Of a DNA stretch of 39,155 nt, positions 9,279-19,411 are shown in pieces; positions within the stretch are counted from its first letter, which is position 1; each line of letters begins with the position of its first letter. The position numbers and the translations under genes are program-made. The notes below the pieces were generated by a model that searched no databases, was not told the origin of the DNA, and worked only from the letters and a program-made list of their open reading frames with translations. Origin of the DNA: an uncultured Aquimarina sp. (lineage in GTDB: Bacteria > Bacteroidota > Bacteroidia > Flavobacteriales > Flavobacteriaceae); the NCBI GenBank assembly GCA_947493495.1, contig CANLRN010000039.1, positions 1-39,155 on the forward strand, given 5' to 3'.

Positions 9279-9587
9279 TTACAGCATCCAGCAATCTATC
9301 TGATCTGTAAAAATATGCCACAAGAGAGCCAATCCAACTATTCTAGTTTTTTTTGGTATGGATAACACGCCATATATAATAATTGCATAAGTACTATGTA
9401 ACATATGGAATCCTATACTACAACGATTGGGATCAAAAATGGGATCTGCTAATATATGATCTAGATCAATCAGCATAGCGCTAAGAAAAATGAGATATGT
9501 TTTTTTCCATTGTTTAGGAAAAAAAATAAGCGCAATGATCAGAGGTAGTATAAAATGACATCCATAATGTATGATTGGGCGGGCCAT
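9279..9587 (-). CDS. DUF6122 family small integral membrane protein
   Basis: 102 residues with three or four membrane helices. Polar residues inside or near the helices are IHYGCHF near the N-terminus, MLIDLDHILADP in the middle and LLWHIFTDQIDC at the end. This His/Asp pattern (LIDLDH) resembles membrane-bound metal-dependent hydrolases such as the YdjM/LrgB-neighbour type, but activity is unproven. Its start overlaps the WbqC stop by 1 nt, so it is the last gene of the parA-to-DUF6122 run. The assignment to DUF6122 is from memory of the family and its position next to WbqC. Confidence 0.75.
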   Translation of the reverse strand: MARPIIHYGCHFILPLIIALIFFPKQWKKTYLIFLSAMLIDLDHILADPIFDPNRCSIGFHMLHSTYAIIIYGVLSIPKKTRIVGLALLWHIFTDQIDCWML

Positions 9588-10207
9588 TATATAGATTGAC
9601 TTTCTAGATAAGTAAGTGTATTCGTCCCTTCATTAAAAAGTAAATCTAGAATAGATAAGTTAGGTATAAATCCATGTTTTTGAGCAAATACCTGAATGTA
9701 TTGCTCTGTTTTAGGAAGCATAGTTTTTTTTGCATTGACTAAAGCTCTATGATCTATGGTTCCTTCTATAGTTTTTTTGTATTCGATCGTTTTAGTAAAA
9801 GATATATCTATTTGTAAACAACTAAGTACTGCCTGTAAGCATTGATAATTAAAATCTAATAAAAATTCCTTTTTTTTCTCATAGAGATGTGCAAACTCAT
9901 CTTCATAGAACTCAAAAAAAGGAGAAGTACGATAAGCCGTTTGTATAGAGCGCCAATGTAATAGTTGCCATTGAAAATCATTTTCTATACGCACATCCCT
10001 GTATAGCTGTCGAGTTTTATCACCAGTATGTTTTATAGGAATGGTAAGGAGTAGTTTCCCATTGGCACCATAAATATAAGTTCTGTTACGATAGGTTTGT
10101 TTCTGATAATTGTCACAATCCTCAAAAACGATAGTATCTGCTTGCGCAATAGCTACAAATTGTGCTATAGAACCAAAATAGGTAGGATGGAGTAGAGTGG
10201 GTTTCAA
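9587..10207 (-). CDS. WbqC family protein
   Basis: 206 residues. The start LLHPTYFGSIAQFVAIAQAD, the segment VIFEDCDNYQKQTYRNRTYIYGANGKLLLTIPI-like block and WRSIQTAYRTSPFFEFYEDEFAHLY are typical of WbqC (PF08889), a family often found near surface-polysaccharide or signal-peptidase genes. Its biochemical role is not settled. It lies downstream of lepB across a 168-nt spacer and overlaps the DUF6122 gene. No signal peptide or membrane helix is visible, so it is probably cytoplasmic. Confidence 0.88.
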   Translation of the reverse strand: MKPTLLHPTYFGSIAQFVAIAQADTIVFEDCDNYQKQTYRNRTYIYGANGKLLLTIPIKHTGDKTRQLYRDVRIENDFQWQLLHWRSIQTAYRTSPFFEFYEDEFAHLYEKKKEFLLDFNYQCLQAVLSCLQIDISFTKTIEYKKTIEGTIDHRALVNAKKTMLPKTEQYIQVFAQKHGFIPNLSILDLLFNEGTNTLTYLESQSI

Positions 10208-10375
10208 TTTTTTTGTTTTTATACGTAGCTATGAAAACTTATAATTTGCCATCAAAGGCTTGATCAATGTACTTATGTCAAGATTTAGTGTGTATATCTG
10301 TATCTATCTATCCAAGATCAGTATTAAGTATAGGTTTTAATTATACTTCGACAAGTATAGATAAAACTATAAGAT

Positions 10376-11941
10376 CTACGCCGATTTTTTTCTTTTGCGG
10401 TAATTGCTATAAATAATCCAACCTGCCAATAAGGCTAAGAAGTAGTATAGATATGACCTAGGAGTACCACTACCACCTACGGTAGTGAATAAGCGTTCCC
10501 ATCTGATTTTGCCAAATCCTTTTCCATTAGTATCCCAGCTCATCCATATAAAAACGGGTTTTCCTACTACATGATTTGCAGGTACATATCCCCACATACG
10601 ACTGTCTTCACTATTATGCCGATTATCTCCCATCATCCAGTAGTAATCCAGCTTAAAGGTGTAGCTATCTATTGGATTTCCATTTAATAAGATCTGAGTA
10701 CCATTAACAGATAATTTATTCTCAATACCCATTTCTGATCCTTCATATACTTCGATAATTCTTCTATATAAGGAAAAGCTTTCTAGATTCATTTTTACCG
10801 TTTTTCCAGCTTCAGGAATATAAATTGCTCCAAAATTATCTATGTTCCAATTTACTTTTCCATTGTTAGGAAAGATAGAAGGATCTTTTGCACCTCTAGG
10901 AGTAAGATCTCTTTCTAGCGATGTTATATTAGGATGATTTTTAAACTTTTTTGCGGCATCTTCTGTAAGAAATGTGCGTATCATACTATTAGAACCGCCA
11001 AATTCTCCAGGCTTTATTTTATATCTTTTATACAAGTTTTCTTGATTAAAGCCTCCACCTTTCGTAGTTCCTTGATACGTGAATTGTAATTGCGCACGAT
11101 CAGGCAATTGAGTGCGTTTTCCATTAATGTGTACATATCCATCTACAACAGCTAATGAATCTCCAGGAACTCCTACGCATCGTTTTACATAGTTAGATTT
11201 TTTGTCTAGGGGTTTGTAGTGGTATTTCTTGTCCCCATAAGGTTTGAAAGCATTTACAGTATCTACTGGCCAGCTAAAAACAACAATATCATTTCTTTTA
11301 ATTTTCTGAAAACCAGGAATTCTAAAAAATGGATATTGTATGTTACTGAGGTACGACTTTTTTCTTATAAGAGGAACAGTGTCATGTACCATAGGAAAAG
11401 TAACTGCAGTCATAGGAGTTCTAGCTCCATAATGGAATTTGCTTACAAATAAGAAATCTCCAACCAACAGCGTTCTTTCTAGTGATCCTGTAGGGATTGT
11501 ATAGGGTTGCATAAAATATGTGTGTACAATAGTAGCAGCGACTACTGCAAATAATATAGAACTAACCCACTCTCCTGTAGCCGTTTTTGGTTTTAAATCG
11601 CGATCTTGGATATAGGTTACATCTAGCATATAATTAACATAAAAGATGTAAAATCCAAGTGTTACGAGGACTAAAATAGTATCTTTGGTTGTGTTTTGAC
11701 CAAAACTACGAATGGTTTCTACCCATACCACGGGGAGCATAATTACATTAATAACGGGTATAAAAAGTAGAATCACCCACCACCAAGGGCGGTTAATGAT
11801 TTTCATTAAGATTACTGCATTGTATATGGGTATTAATGCTTCCCAGGCTTTTCTACCGGCTTTAACATATAATTTCCAGGTTCCTAAAAAGTGTATTATT
11901 TGTACGATTAGGAAAAAAATAAACCAATCTGTAAATGTCAT
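10376..11941 (-). CDS. lepB: Signal peptidase I with N-terminal DUF5684-like membrane domain
   Basis: 521 residues, much longer than E. coli LepB (324). Residues 1-110 form an extra membrane domain with three helices (DUF5684-like, containing GRKAWEALIPIYN). A further anchor helix (about 127-143) precedes the catalytic domain. The nucleophile is Ser153 in IPTGSLERTLLVGD and the general base is Lys253 in YVKRCVGVPGDS. Box E reads YWMMGDNRHNSEDSRMWG, and a final helix precedes the basic C-terminus. An insert of roughly 100 residues lies between boxes D and E, as is usual in Bacteroidota. It removes signal peptides of Sec-exported proteins. It lies 52 nt downstream of dapB in the parA-led gene run. 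Confidence 0.95.
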   Translation of the reverse strand: MTFTDWFIFFLIVQIIHFLGTWKLYVKAGRKAWEALIPIYNAVILMKIINRPWWWVILLFIPVINVIMLPVVWVETIRSFGQNTTKDTILVLVTLGFYIFYVNYMLDVTYIQDRDLKPKTATGEWVSSILFAVVAATIVHTYFMQPYTIPTGSLERTLLVGDFLFVSKFHYGARTPMTAVTFPMVHDTVPLIRKKSYLSNIQYPFFRIPGFQKIKRNDIVVFSWPVDTVNAFKPYGDKKYHYKPLDKKSNYVKRCVGVPGDSLAVVDGYVHINGKRTQLPDRAQLQFTYQGTTKGGGFNQENLYKRYKIKPGEFGGSNSMIRTFLTEDAAKKFKNHPNITSLERDLTPRGAKDPSIFPNNGKVNWNIDNFGAIYIPEAGKTVKMNLESFSLYRRIIEVYEGSEMGIENKLSVNGTQILLNGNPIDSYTFKLDYYWMMGDNRHNSEDSRMWGYVPANHVVGKPVFIWMSWDTNGKGFGKIRWERLFTTVGGSGTPRSYLYYFLALLAGWIIYSNYRKRKKSA

Positions 11942-11993
11942 CTCTTTGTATTTTTAGTATAAGTATTTTTATTTCTGAAAACGTTACATTTTT

Positions 11994-12695
11994 TTATAAT
12001 CCTAGAACATCTTTCATCCCAAAAACTCCTATTTTATTATTTTGTAGCCACTCTGCTGCTACCACAGCACCTAATGCAAATCCTTGTCTGTTATGCGCAG
12101 TGTGCTTGATTTCTATATCGTCTACCTCAGAGGAATAGGTCACTGTATGTGTCCCAGGAACATCTTGGATACGCTTAGCAGCTATAGGAATTGTTTTTCC
12201 ATCTCCTTTGTCCAATGCCCAAGCTTCTTTATTAGAATTTTGGATAACCCCTTCTGCTAATGTGATAGCAGTTCCACTAGGAGCATCTAATTTTTGAGTA
12301 TGATGAATCTCTTCCATATGTATATTATATCCTTCTATGGGGGCCATCATTTGCGACAGCTTTTTGTTAAGCTCAAAAAATAAATTCACGCCTAGACTAT
12401 AATTAGAGGCATAGATAAATGCTCCTTTTTGTTTTTTGCATACTGCTACTATATCATCATATTGATCCAACCAGCCTGTAGTGCCTGAGATTACAGGAAC
12501 TCCTGCTTTAAAACAATTGGTAATATTATCAACTGCTGCAGTAGGAATGCTAAAATCTATAGCTACATCTGCTAGAGAAACATCATATGAGGTGTCGTCT
12601 TTATCAACTTTGAGAATAATCGTATGCCCTCTTTCTATTGCAATTTTTTCTATAGTTTTACCCATTTTGCCATATCCTAGCAGTGCAATGTTCAT
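11994..12695 (-). CDS. dapB: 4-hydroxy-tetrahydrodipicolinate reductase
   Basis: 233 residues, the compact form usual in Bacteroidota (E. coli has 273). The N-terminal nucleotide-binding glycine motif reads LLGYGKMGKTIEKIA. GTTGW is present, and the active-site signature reads EEIHHTQKLDAPSGTA. It reduces hydroxy-tetrahydrodipicolinate with NAD(P)H in lysine and diaminopimelate synthesis, in the cytoplasm. It lies between DUF5683 and lepB in a conserved chromosomal run that links cell-wall precursor supply, secretion and chromosome segregation. Confidence 0.95.
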   Translation of the reverse strand: MNIALLGYGKMGKTIEKIAIERGHTIILKVDKDDTSYDVSLADVAIDFSIPTAAVDNITNCFKAGVPVISGTTGWLDQYDDIVAVCKKQKGAFIYASNYSLGVNLFFELNKKLSQMMAPIEGYNIHMEEIHHTQKLDAPSGTAITLAEGVIQNSNKEAWALDKGDGKTIPIAAKRIQDVPGTHTVTYSSEVDDIEIKHTAHNRQGFALGAVVAAEWLQNNKIGVFGMKDVLGL

Positions 12696-12728
12696 AATAT
12701 GTTTGGTAGTTATTGGTTAATTAATTTT

Positions 12729-13355
12729 TTAAAAACTGTAATTCAAAGACATTCCGTAATTGGGTTGCGCATTGAATTCATTTATATTTAATTGAGGCCT
12801 GAAAGATAAGTCTTTTGCGACATTAAATTGTTGCAGGTGGGCAGTAACATTAGCATCGACAATATTGAGCACATAAAGTCCTACAGTAATTAATAATGAT
12901 AATTCCTGATCTCTTCTAAAACGTCTTTGTCTATCTATCAATTGTTCATTGGTAAGGTTTCTTAATCTACTTTCTCCATCAGGGATCCCTGCTAATCTGT
13001 TTTTAAAAAGATCTCTTGCTTCTGTAAATTGACCATTATTCCATGTGTAATAATAGATACCTGCTCCTAGGGCTCCGTAGACAATAGGAATTTTCCAATA
13101 TTTTTTTGTGTAAGCTTGTCCCAAACCAGGAAGAATTGCAGAATAAAAAGCAGCCCTTGCAGGTGCTAGAGGCTCATATGGGATTGGTTTTTTTTCTTTT
13201 TTCTTTCGTCTCTTTTTTTTCACAGCAACTTCTTCAGTAAGTACTTTTAATTCTTCATTTTCTAGCTCTTCATTTTCATTTTTTTCTTGTGAAAAAACAG
13301 AAAGATTGCAGGAAATTAATAAGAAGATGATATATGTTATTGCATTAGTTTTCAC
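12729..13355 (-). CDS. DUF5683 domain-containing membrane protein
   Basis: 208 residues. A signal peptide or N-terminal helix (ITYIIFLLISCNLSVFSQ) is followed by an acidic and then strongly basic stretch (EEVAVKKKRRKKKEKK). The conserved block is PLAPARAAFYSAILPGLGQ-AYTKKYWKIPIVYGALGAGIYYY, then a second helix near residue 155. The PGLGQ-Y-x-K-x-W-K-x-P pattern is that of DUF5683, found in Bacteroidota beside parB. The function is unknown. Its start overlaps the parB stop by 11 nt. Confidence 0.85.
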   Translation of the reverse strand: MKTNAITYIIFLLISCNLSVFSQEKNENEELENEELKVLTEEVAVKKKRRKKKEKKPIPYEPLAPARAAFYSAILPGLGQAYTKKYWKIPIVYGALGAGIYYYTWNNGQFTEARDLFKNRLAGIPDGESRLRNLTNEQLIDRQRRFRRDQELSLLITVGLYVLNIVDANVTAHLQQFNVAKDLSFRPQLNINEFNAQPNYGMSLNYSF

Positions 13356-14250
13356 TAGCGATTAATTTCTTTAGACGTTTAAAATCTTCTTCGGAAGAAA
13401 AAGGGATAATCAACTTTCCACGACCATTATTAGCTACCTTTATTTCAATTTTAGCTCCAAAATATTCCGAAAATTCTTTTATTCCTTCTTGGATATGCGG
13501 AAGTGTTTTGGATGTAGGCTTTTTGGTAGTAGATATATCTTCTTTATGATATAAAGACCGAACTAATTCTTCAGTGTTACGAACTGATAACGAATCGGTA
13601 ATTATTTTTTCATAGATTTCCAGTTGTAGCTGCTTTTGATCGATATTTATTAGTGCGCGACCGTGACCCATAGAAATAAACCCATCTCTGATACCAGTTT
13701 GTACGATAGGATCTAATTTAAGCAATCGTAGATAATTAGCAATCGTGGATCTTTTTTTACCTACACGATCACTTAATTGTTCTTGTGTTAGATTAATCTC
13801 GTCAATTAAACGTTGGTAGGATAGTGCTATTTCGATAGGATCTAAATCCTGACGTTGTATGTTTTCTACAAGTGCCATTGTTAATGACTCTTGATCATTT
13901 GCAATCCGGATATAGGCAGGAATCGTTTGTAAACCTACCAATTTAGAAGCTCTAAAACGTCGTTCACCACTAACTAGTTGGTATTTGTTAAAATCTAGTT
14001 TACGAACAGTTATAGGTTGTATAACACCTATTTCTTTAATAGATGTTGCTAATTCTTGTAGGGTTTCGTCATTAAAACTAGTACGTGGCTGAAAGGGATT
14101 TACCTCTATACTATCGATATCTAACTCTATAATATTGCCTACTACCTTGTCTGCATTTTTGTCTTTGGCAGATTTTATGTCATTATCTGGATCTTTTAGT
14201 AATGCTGATAATCCTCTCCCTAATGCTTGTTTTTTTGTTGCCTTCGCCAT
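13345..14250 (-). CDS. parB: Chromosome partitioning protein ParB (Spo0J family)
   Basis: 301 residues. The opening AKATKKQALGRGLSALL is typical of chromosomal ParB. The CTPase/nuclease-like domain carries box GERRFRASKL and NPFQPR. The helix-turn-helix (LTQEQLSDRVGKKRSTIANYLRLLKL, residues about 150-176) binds parS, and the C-terminal dimerisation domain ends in LKKLI. It loads at parS and spreads as a CTP-dependent clamp, working with ParA. It lies 6 nt downstream of parA. No convincing parS site was found in the window. Confidence 0.95.
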   Translation of the reverse strand: MAKATKKQALGRGLSALLKDPDNDIKSAKDKNADKVVGNIIELDIDSIEVNPFQPRTSFNDETLQELATSIKEIGVIQPITVRKLDFNKYQLVSGERRFRASKLVGLQTIPAYIRIANDQESLTMALVENIQRQDLDPIEIALSYQRLIDEINLTQEQLSDRVGKKRSTIANYLRLLKLDPIVQTGIRDGFISMGHGRALINIDQKQLQLEIYEKIITDSLSVRNTEELVRSLYHKEDISTTKKPTSKTLPHIQEGIKEFSEYFGAKIEIKVANNGRGKLIIPFSSEEDFKRLKKLIASEN

Positions 14251-14256
14251 AAATCC

Positions 14257-15021
14257 TTAACTGTTTTTCTTTATAATCTCGTGCGCTAAACTTAAGTAAT
14301 TACTAGCACCTTTGCTAGAAGCATCATAATTGATGATGCTTTCTCCATAGCTAGGAGCTTCGCTTAAACGTATATTTCGTTGTATAATTGTTTTAAAAAC
14401 CATTTCATTAAAGTGTTTTTGGACTTCTTCGACCACTTGATTCGATAATCGTAACCTCGAATCATACATGGTAAGTAACAAACCTTCAATGTCCAAAAGT
14501 TTATTATGAATTTTCTGAACACTCTTAATGGTATTTAATAATTTGCCTAATCCCTCTAATGCAAAATATTCGCACTGAATTGGAATAATGACAGCATCAG
14601 AAGCTGTGAGTGCATTTAATGTAAGTAATCCAAGTGATGGAGCACAATCAATTAGTATATAGTCATATTCTGATTTTAGTGATGTAATTGCTTTTTTTAG
14701 CATATACTCACGTTGGTCTTTGTCTACGAGTTCTATTTCTATGGCTACTAGATCGATATGAGCAGGTATTATATCCACATTAGGAGAACTGGTTGGCACA
14801 ATAGCTTCTTTTGGAGTGATTGTATGCTCTAAAATTTGATAAGTCCCTTTTTCAATATTCTCTACATCCAATCCTAGCCCAGATGTAGCATTAGCCTGGG
14901 GATCTGCATCTATTAATAATACTTTTTTCTCTAATACACCTAGAGAAGCTGCTAAGTTTATTGAGGTTGTAGTTTTACCTACGCCTCCTTTTTGATTGGC
15001 AATTGCTATTATTTTACCCAT
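14257..15021 (-). CDS. parA: Chromosome partitioning ATPase ParA (Soj)
   Basis: 254 residues, the small chromosomal type without an N-terminal DNA-binding domain. The deviant Walker A box KGGVGKTT is at residues 10-17, with the signature lysine. Walker A' reads LIDADPQANATSGLG, and Walker B is YILIDCAPSLGLLTLNAL. It binds DNA non-specifically as an ATP dimer and segregates ParB-parS complexes. It is the first gene of the 15021-to-9279 run, with 184 nt separating it from the preceding SDR gene. Confidence 0.96.
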   Translation of the reverse strand: MGKIIAIANQKGGVGKTTTSINLAASLGVLEKKVLLIDADPQANATSGLGLDVENIEKGTYQILEHTITPKEAIVPTSSPNVDIIPAHIDLVAIEIELVDKDQREYMLKKAITSLKSEYDYILIDCAPSLGLLTLNALTASDAVIIPIQCEYFALEGLGKLLNTIKSVQKIHNKLLDIEGLLLTMYDSRLRLSNQVVEEVQKHFNEMVFKTIIQRNIRLSEAPSYGESIINYDASSKGASNYLSLAHEIIKKNS

Positions 15022-15205
15022 ATGGGGGGATTTGGATTTTAGTGCGATAAAAATACAACTAATTATACATTATAAAAATGAAAAAATATGAACAGTACTT
15101 AATAAAAAATTTGATGGCGGGATATTTTTTGATCTTTACACAAGTCATTAATGTATCATCTATTGTAGAAACTTGTATTTCTGAATTTTCTATGGAACTA
15201 TTGTA

Positions 15206-16087
15206 CTACTTATTTTTTTTGGCACGGATAGCAGCTTCCAACATATCCCACATCTCCTCAGGGACTTGTTCTAACAGGTTAAATTGCCCTGCGCCTTTAA
15301 GCCATTCTCCTCCATCAAGAGTAATGACCTCGCCATTAACATATGCAGAAAAATCAGACACAAGGTAGGCGGCTAGATTAGCCAATTCTTGATGATCTCC
15401 TACACGTTTTAACGGAACTTTTTTAGAAAGATCATATTTCTCTTTCATATCACCTGGTAATAATCTATCCCAAGCACCTTTGGTAGGGAAGGGACCAGGG
15501 GCAATTGCATTAAAGCGCATTCCATATTTAGCCCATTCTACTGCAAGAGATCTAGTCATAGCGAGTACTCCTGCTTTGGCAGTAGCACTTGGTACAACAT
15601 AAGCGGAGCCCGTCCAAGCATAGGTGGTTACAATGCTTAATACATTTGTGTTTTGATACTTGGTATCGATCCAGTGCTTTCCAAAAGCTAGTGTACAGTT
15701 TTTCGTACCTTTTAATACAATATCTATAATGGTATCAAATGCATTGGCTGATAAACGTTCTGTCGGTGAAATAAAGTTACCTGCAGCATTGTTTAATAAT
15801 ACATCCACAGACCCAAAAACTTCAAGAACTCGATCTCTCATGGATTCTACTTGGTCATAATGTCTCACATCACATTGTACTGCTAGGCATGTACCTCCTG
15901 TTTCATCTTCGAGTTCTTTTACGGTGTTTTGTAATTTTTCTAGATTACGAGAAGTAATGGCTACTTTAGCTCCTAGTTCTAGGAAGTATTTGGTCATGGA
16001 TTTACCAAGTCCACTACCACCACCAGTAACTACAATGTTTTTTCCTTTTAGCGCATCATCCCGAAGCATTTTGTCTGTGTAGCTCAT
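15206..16087 (-). CDS. SDR family oxidoreductase, 2,4-dienoyl-CoA reductase-like
   Basis: 293 residues. The NADP-binding motif TGGGSGLG is at 21-28 and NNAAGN at 99-104. Instead of the common YxxxK it has SATAK (Ser167, Lys171), with Tyr156 fifteen residues before the lysine. This is the arrangement in human mitochondrial DECR1 (Tyr199, Ser210, Lys214), as is the following EWAKYGMRFNAIAPGPFPTKGA block. It should therefore reduce 2,4-dienoyl-CoA or a similar enoyl-CoA in breakdown of unsaturated fatty acids. It is not related to the iron-sulfur flavoprotein FadH of E. coli. It lies 51 nt downstream of the large methylmalonyl-CoA mutase gene, which fits a fatty-acid catabolic setting. Confidence 0.85.
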   Translation of the reverse strand: MSYTDKMLRDDALKGKNIVVTGGGSGLGKSMTKYFLELGAKVAITSRNLEKLQNTVKELEDETGGTCLAVQCDVRHYDQVESMRDRVLEVFGSVDVLLNNAAGNFISPTERLSANAFDTIIDIVLKGTKNCTLAFGKHWIDTKYQNTNVLSIVTTYAWTGSAYVVPSATAKAGVLAMTRSLAVEWAKYGMRFNAIAPGPFPTKGAWDRLLPGDMKEKYDLSKKVPLKRVGDHQELANLAAYLVSDFSAYVNGEVITLDGGEWLKGAGQFNLLEQVPEEMWDMLEAAIRAKKNK

Positions 16088-16138
16088 AATCTTATAGGTC
16101 TTTATTTAGCGAAGTAATTTACAATTAATATTTTTTAT

Positions 16139-18265
16139 CTATTCAAAAGTCGATATTAAAATATCAAGAACTGTAATTGCCGCATCACTAATCTTAGTTC
16201 CTGGTCCAAATATGGCTACAGCTCCAGCATTGAATAAAAATTCATAATCATCGGGAGGAATTACCCCACCTATTACTACCATAATGTCTTCTCGTTGATA
16301 TTTTTTTAGTTCTGCGATAATCTGCGGGACTAGTGTTTTGTGTCCTCCAGCTAATGATGATACTCCAACAATATGTACATCATTTTCTACGGCTTGTTTT
16401 GCTGCTTCTTTTGGAGTTTGAAACAAGGGACCTATATCTACATCAAAACCTATATCTGCATAGCTAGTTGCTACTACTTTTGCACCACGATCGTGTCCAT
16501 CTTGCCCCATTTTGGCAATCATAATTCTTGGACGTCTTCCTTCTAATTCTGCAAATTGATTGGCAAGTGCTCTTGCTTTATCAAATGACTCATCGTTTTT
16601 TATTTCTTTTGCATACACACCTGTAAATGATTTTATTTCCGCTTTATATCTTCCAAACTCTTTTTCTAGAGCGGTACTAATTTCTCCTAGCGTAGCTCTT
16701 TCTCTTGCTGCTTCTATTGCTAATGATAGGAGATTTTGATTTTTATCATTTGCTCCCTGAGTAATTTTTTTTAAAGCTGTAGCTACTGCTTTTTCATCTC
16801 TCGAGGCTTTTATTTTTTCTAAGCCAGCTATCTGTTGAGATCGAACGGCATTATTATCAACCTTTAGTGTTGCTATTATTTCTTCTTGTTTTAATTTATA
16901 TGTATTAACACCAATGATTAGATCTTGTTCGCTATCTATTCGAGCTTGTTTACGAGCTGCAGCTTCTTCGATTCTGATTTTAGGGATACCAGCTTCAATA
17001 GCTTTGGTCATGCCTCCTAATTTTTCAACTTCTTGGATAAGATCCCAAGCTTTATTAGCAATATCATTAGTTAATGATTCTACATAATAGCTACCCGCCC
17101 AAGGGTCTACTGTTTTAGTAATTTTGGTTTCTTCTTGAAGATAAATTTGAGTATTCCTTGCTATTCTTGCAGAAAAATCTGTGGGTAAGGCAATGGCTTC
17201 ATCTAATGCATTGGTATGTAGACTCTGGGTTCCTCCAAAGGCAGCAGCAGTAGCCTCAATACAGGTTCTTGCTACATTGTTAAATGGGTCTTGTGCAGTA
17301 AGGCTCCATCCACTTGTCTGGCAATGTGTTCTAAGCATTAGAGATTTAGGGTTTTTAGGATCGAATTGTTTAATCAATTTTGCCCATAGCATTCTTGCTG
17401 CTCTCATTTTTGCAATTTCCATAAAATGATTCATACCTATTGCCCAAAAAAATGATAATCGAGGGGCGAATGCATCAATATCTAATCCGGCTTCGATACC
17501 TTTTCTTACATATTCTAACCCATCAGCAAGTGTATATGCCAGTTCGATATCGCAGGTAGCTCCTGCTTCTTGCATATGATATCCTGATATACTAATGGGA
17601 TTAAATTTTGGCATGTTTTTAGAACAATACTTAAATATATCACTAATAATTCTCATCGATGGAGTAGGGGGATAGATGTATGTATTGCGAACCATAAACT
17701 CTTTTAGGATATCATTCTGAATAGTACCAGCAAGTAATTTTTTGTCAACTCCTTGTTCTTTTGCTGCTACGATATAAAATGCCATAATTGGTAACACAGC
17801 TCCATTCATAGTCATGGAAACTGACATCTTATCTAAAGGGATCTGATCAAAGAGGACTTTCATGTCTTCTACAGAATCGATAGCTACTCCAGCCATTCCT
17901 ACATCACCAAACACGCGTTCGTGGTCACTATCATATCCACGATGTGTAGCCAGATCAAATGCAACCGATAAACCTTTTTGGCCAGCAGCCAAATTTCTAC
18001 GATAAAAAGCATTACTCTCTTCTGCAGTGGAGAATCCTGCATATTGCCGTATGGTCCAAGGCCTGCGAACATACATTGTAGAATAAGGGCCTCTGAGATA
18101 TGGAGGAATTCCTGCTGCAAAATCAAGATGCTCTAGGTCTTCTACATCTTGCTTGGTATATACTGTTTTTATTGCGACACCTTCAGAAGTAGTGTGAGTA
18201 GTATTTGTTTTCTGAGTATTCTGGGTAGGCTTTATGGTAATATGCTGAAGATCTTTTCTTGTCAT
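16139..18265 (-). CDS. mutB: Methylmalonyl-CoA mutase, large (catalytic, cobalamin-binding) subunit
   Basis: 708 residues, normal length for the alpha subunit. The TIM barrel starts with [20 protein letters not shown], containing the active-site Tyr. The GYHMQEAGA block carries the substrate-contacting His. The C-terminal cobalamin domain has GQDGHDRG (axial-ligand His at about 591) followed by SSLAGGH and GGVIPPDD. It interconverts succinyl-CoA and methylmalonyl-CoA with adenosylcobalamin, in propionate, odd-chain and branched-chain metabolism. The symbol follows Propionibacterium; scpA and mcmA are also used. The small subunit lies upstream (19499-20854), separated by an exported-protein gene and a 513-nt spacer. 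Confidence 0.96.
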   Translation of the reverse strand: MTRKDLQHITIKPTQNTQKTNTTHTTSEGVAIKTVYTKQDVEDLEHLDFAAGIPPYLRGPYSTMYVRRPWTIRQYAGFSTAEESNAFYRRNLAAGQKGLSVAFDLATHRGYDSDHERVFGDVGMAGVAIDSVEDMKVLFDQIPLDKMSVSMTMNGAVLPIMAFYIVAAKEQGVDKKLLAGTIQNDILKEFMVRNTYIYPPTPSMRIISDIFKYCSKNMPKFNPISISGYHMQEAGATCDIELAYTLADGLEYVRKGIEAGLDIDAFAPRLSFFWAIGMNHFMEIAKMRAARMLWAKLIKQFDPKNPKSLMLRTHCQTSGWSLTAQDPFNNVARTCIEATAAAFGGTQSLHTNALDEAIALPTDFSARIARNTQIYLQEETKITKTVDPWAGSYYVESLTNDIANKAWDLIQEVEKLGGMTKAIEAGIPKIRIEEAAARKQARIDSEQDLIIGVNTYKLKQEEIIATLKVDNNAVRSQQIAGLEKIKASRDEKAVATALKKITQGANDKNQNLLSLAIEAARERATLGEISTALEKEFGRYKAEIKSFTGVYAKEIKNDESFDKARALANQFAELEGRRPRIMIAKMGQDGHDRGAKVVATSYADIGFDVDIGPLFQTPKEAAKQAVENDVHIVGVSSLAGGHKTLVPQIIAELKKYQREDIMVVIGGVIPPDDYEFLFNAGAVAIFGPGTKISDAAITVLDILISTFE

Positions 18266-18778
18266 TATAAAAAGTTCATTTGTATCTCTTATTGCTCATT
18301 CAATCTTTCCAAACTTGTCTTAAAAATAAAAATTATTTGGCAAGACATGTTTGTTTAGAGAATGTCGATTTTTTTATCGACAGATATGTGTGTTTCTCAG
18401 TTGCCATATAAAAGTATATTTAAACCCGTTTTATTCATTAGGAAATCTATTCCATCTTTCAACTGCTGCAAACACTACCGTTTCACTATGTTTTTTAATG
18501 TAACTGTAGCAATGCTACGCTGAAATAAAGAAAACATCAGTGTTTATTGCACTTGAAAGCATCTTGACGAAGTCCTAACGCATAAACCAGGTTAAAGCAA
18601 AAATGAAAAAAAGAACAATTCTATTGATAAAAATGTAAAATTACAGTTTTATTAGTGAATTATTTTAAGAAAACTCTAATAAAAAGAATAATCTGAGGAC
18701 TTCATCATAAATTCTGTATTGGAAGAAAATCAAAATTATTTTTCGGTTGAATGCTTTGTAAGCTAGTTCTGGGATAGT
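18266..18778. other. 513-nt gene-free spacer in the mutase cluster
   Basis: No credible ORF on either strand. It holds a perfect inverted repeat, GTCGAT-TTTTTT-ATCGAC (about 18364-18381), a short palindrome GTAGC-AAT-GCTAC (18507-18519), and the degenerate repeat copy described separately. It is unusually long for an otherwise tight minus-strand cluster, and it separates the exported-protein gene from the large mutase subunit, which probably has its own promoter here. Confidence 0.7.
18345..18530. repeat. Degenerate dispersed repeat, copy A
   Basis: Shares an ordered series of short blocks with 38980-39142: GTCGATTTTTTTATCGACAG against GGACTATTTTTTATGATAG; AGTTGCCAT against AGTTAGCAT; TTAAACCCG (identical, 18420-18428); ATTCAT (identical); GTTTCACT (identical, 18480-18487); AACTG and CTACG (identical). 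Spacing is similar in both copies (about 155 and 140 nt from the first to the last block). Neither copy codes for protein. Confidence 0.55.
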
Positions 18779-19411
18779 TTAGTTGAATATTTTTTCAATT
18801 ACTAATAGTATAGAATAATAGATATCAAAAGCTATAAATTCTTTAACTTCTATTGTATTAAGCTCTTCATTAGAGAAATAATAAATTTTCTGGGAGACAA
18901 GTGATGTACTTATATTCCCATTATTTTCTAATGAATTTATAAGATCTTTAAAATCAGGAATTTCGCTGTTGTTTTTGAGACATTGAATAAAACCATCTCT
19001 GTAATTAAAGATCAATATTTCTTCTTCGTTGGGATCTTTTTTTGATACATTAGATTTTTTTACAGTAGAAGCTTCGTGATTTTCATAGTCACTTAATGTT
19101 ATCCAGATAGAATTTTTAGTAGTTGCTTTATTCTTAAAAGACCTTGCTAGCTGTATTGAATTTTTAGAAGGTAGTTTCTTGATGTCAATAGAGAGACTAG
19201 CTACTTCTGCTAAAAAAGTTCTGTAGGTTTTGATAGTATCATTACCAAAATTATAATGATTAAATATGTCTTTTTCGAAAGAAGTAAAGGCTTTAGTTAT
19301 GAGACCTGAATCATCGATTTTGTTACAATTGTACTTTTGAGCAGTACTACTATATAGTATCAAACAAAGTGCTAGCGTAATACTGATTTTTAATCTCATC
19401 TTCTGGGGCAT
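18779..19411 (-). CDS. Exported protein of unknown function between the mutase subunit genes
   Basis: 210 residues, or 206 if the second ATG (19399; MRLKISITLALCLILYSSTAQ) is used, which gives a cleaner signal peptide. The mature part is hydrophilic and lysine-rich, and ends with a mildly hydrophobic segment (FIAFDIYYSILLVIEKIFN). Two Cys residues (KYNCNKI and IQCLKNN) could matter in the periplasm. I recognise no domain. It lies 87 nt downstream of the small mutase subunit, on the same strand. An exported protein inside a cytoplasmic mutase operon is odd; such an insertion is common in flavobacteria, but no role is known to me. Confidence 0.7.
   Translation of the reverse strand: MPQKMRLKISITLALCLILYSSTAQKYNCNKIDDSGLITKAFTSFEKDIFNHYNFGNDTIKTYRTFLAEVASLSIDIKKLPSKNSIQLARSFKNKATTKNSIWITLSDYENHEASTVKKSNVSKKDPNEEEILIFNYRDGFIQCLKNNSEIPDFKDLINSLENNGNISTSLVSQKIYYFSNEELNTIEVKEFIAFDIYYSILLVIEKIFN

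Noticed and set aside
10342..10359. Hairpin TATACTT-CGAC-AAGTATA after lepB
   Set aside because: The stem is perfect, but no T tract follows on the minus strand, so it was not called a terminator.
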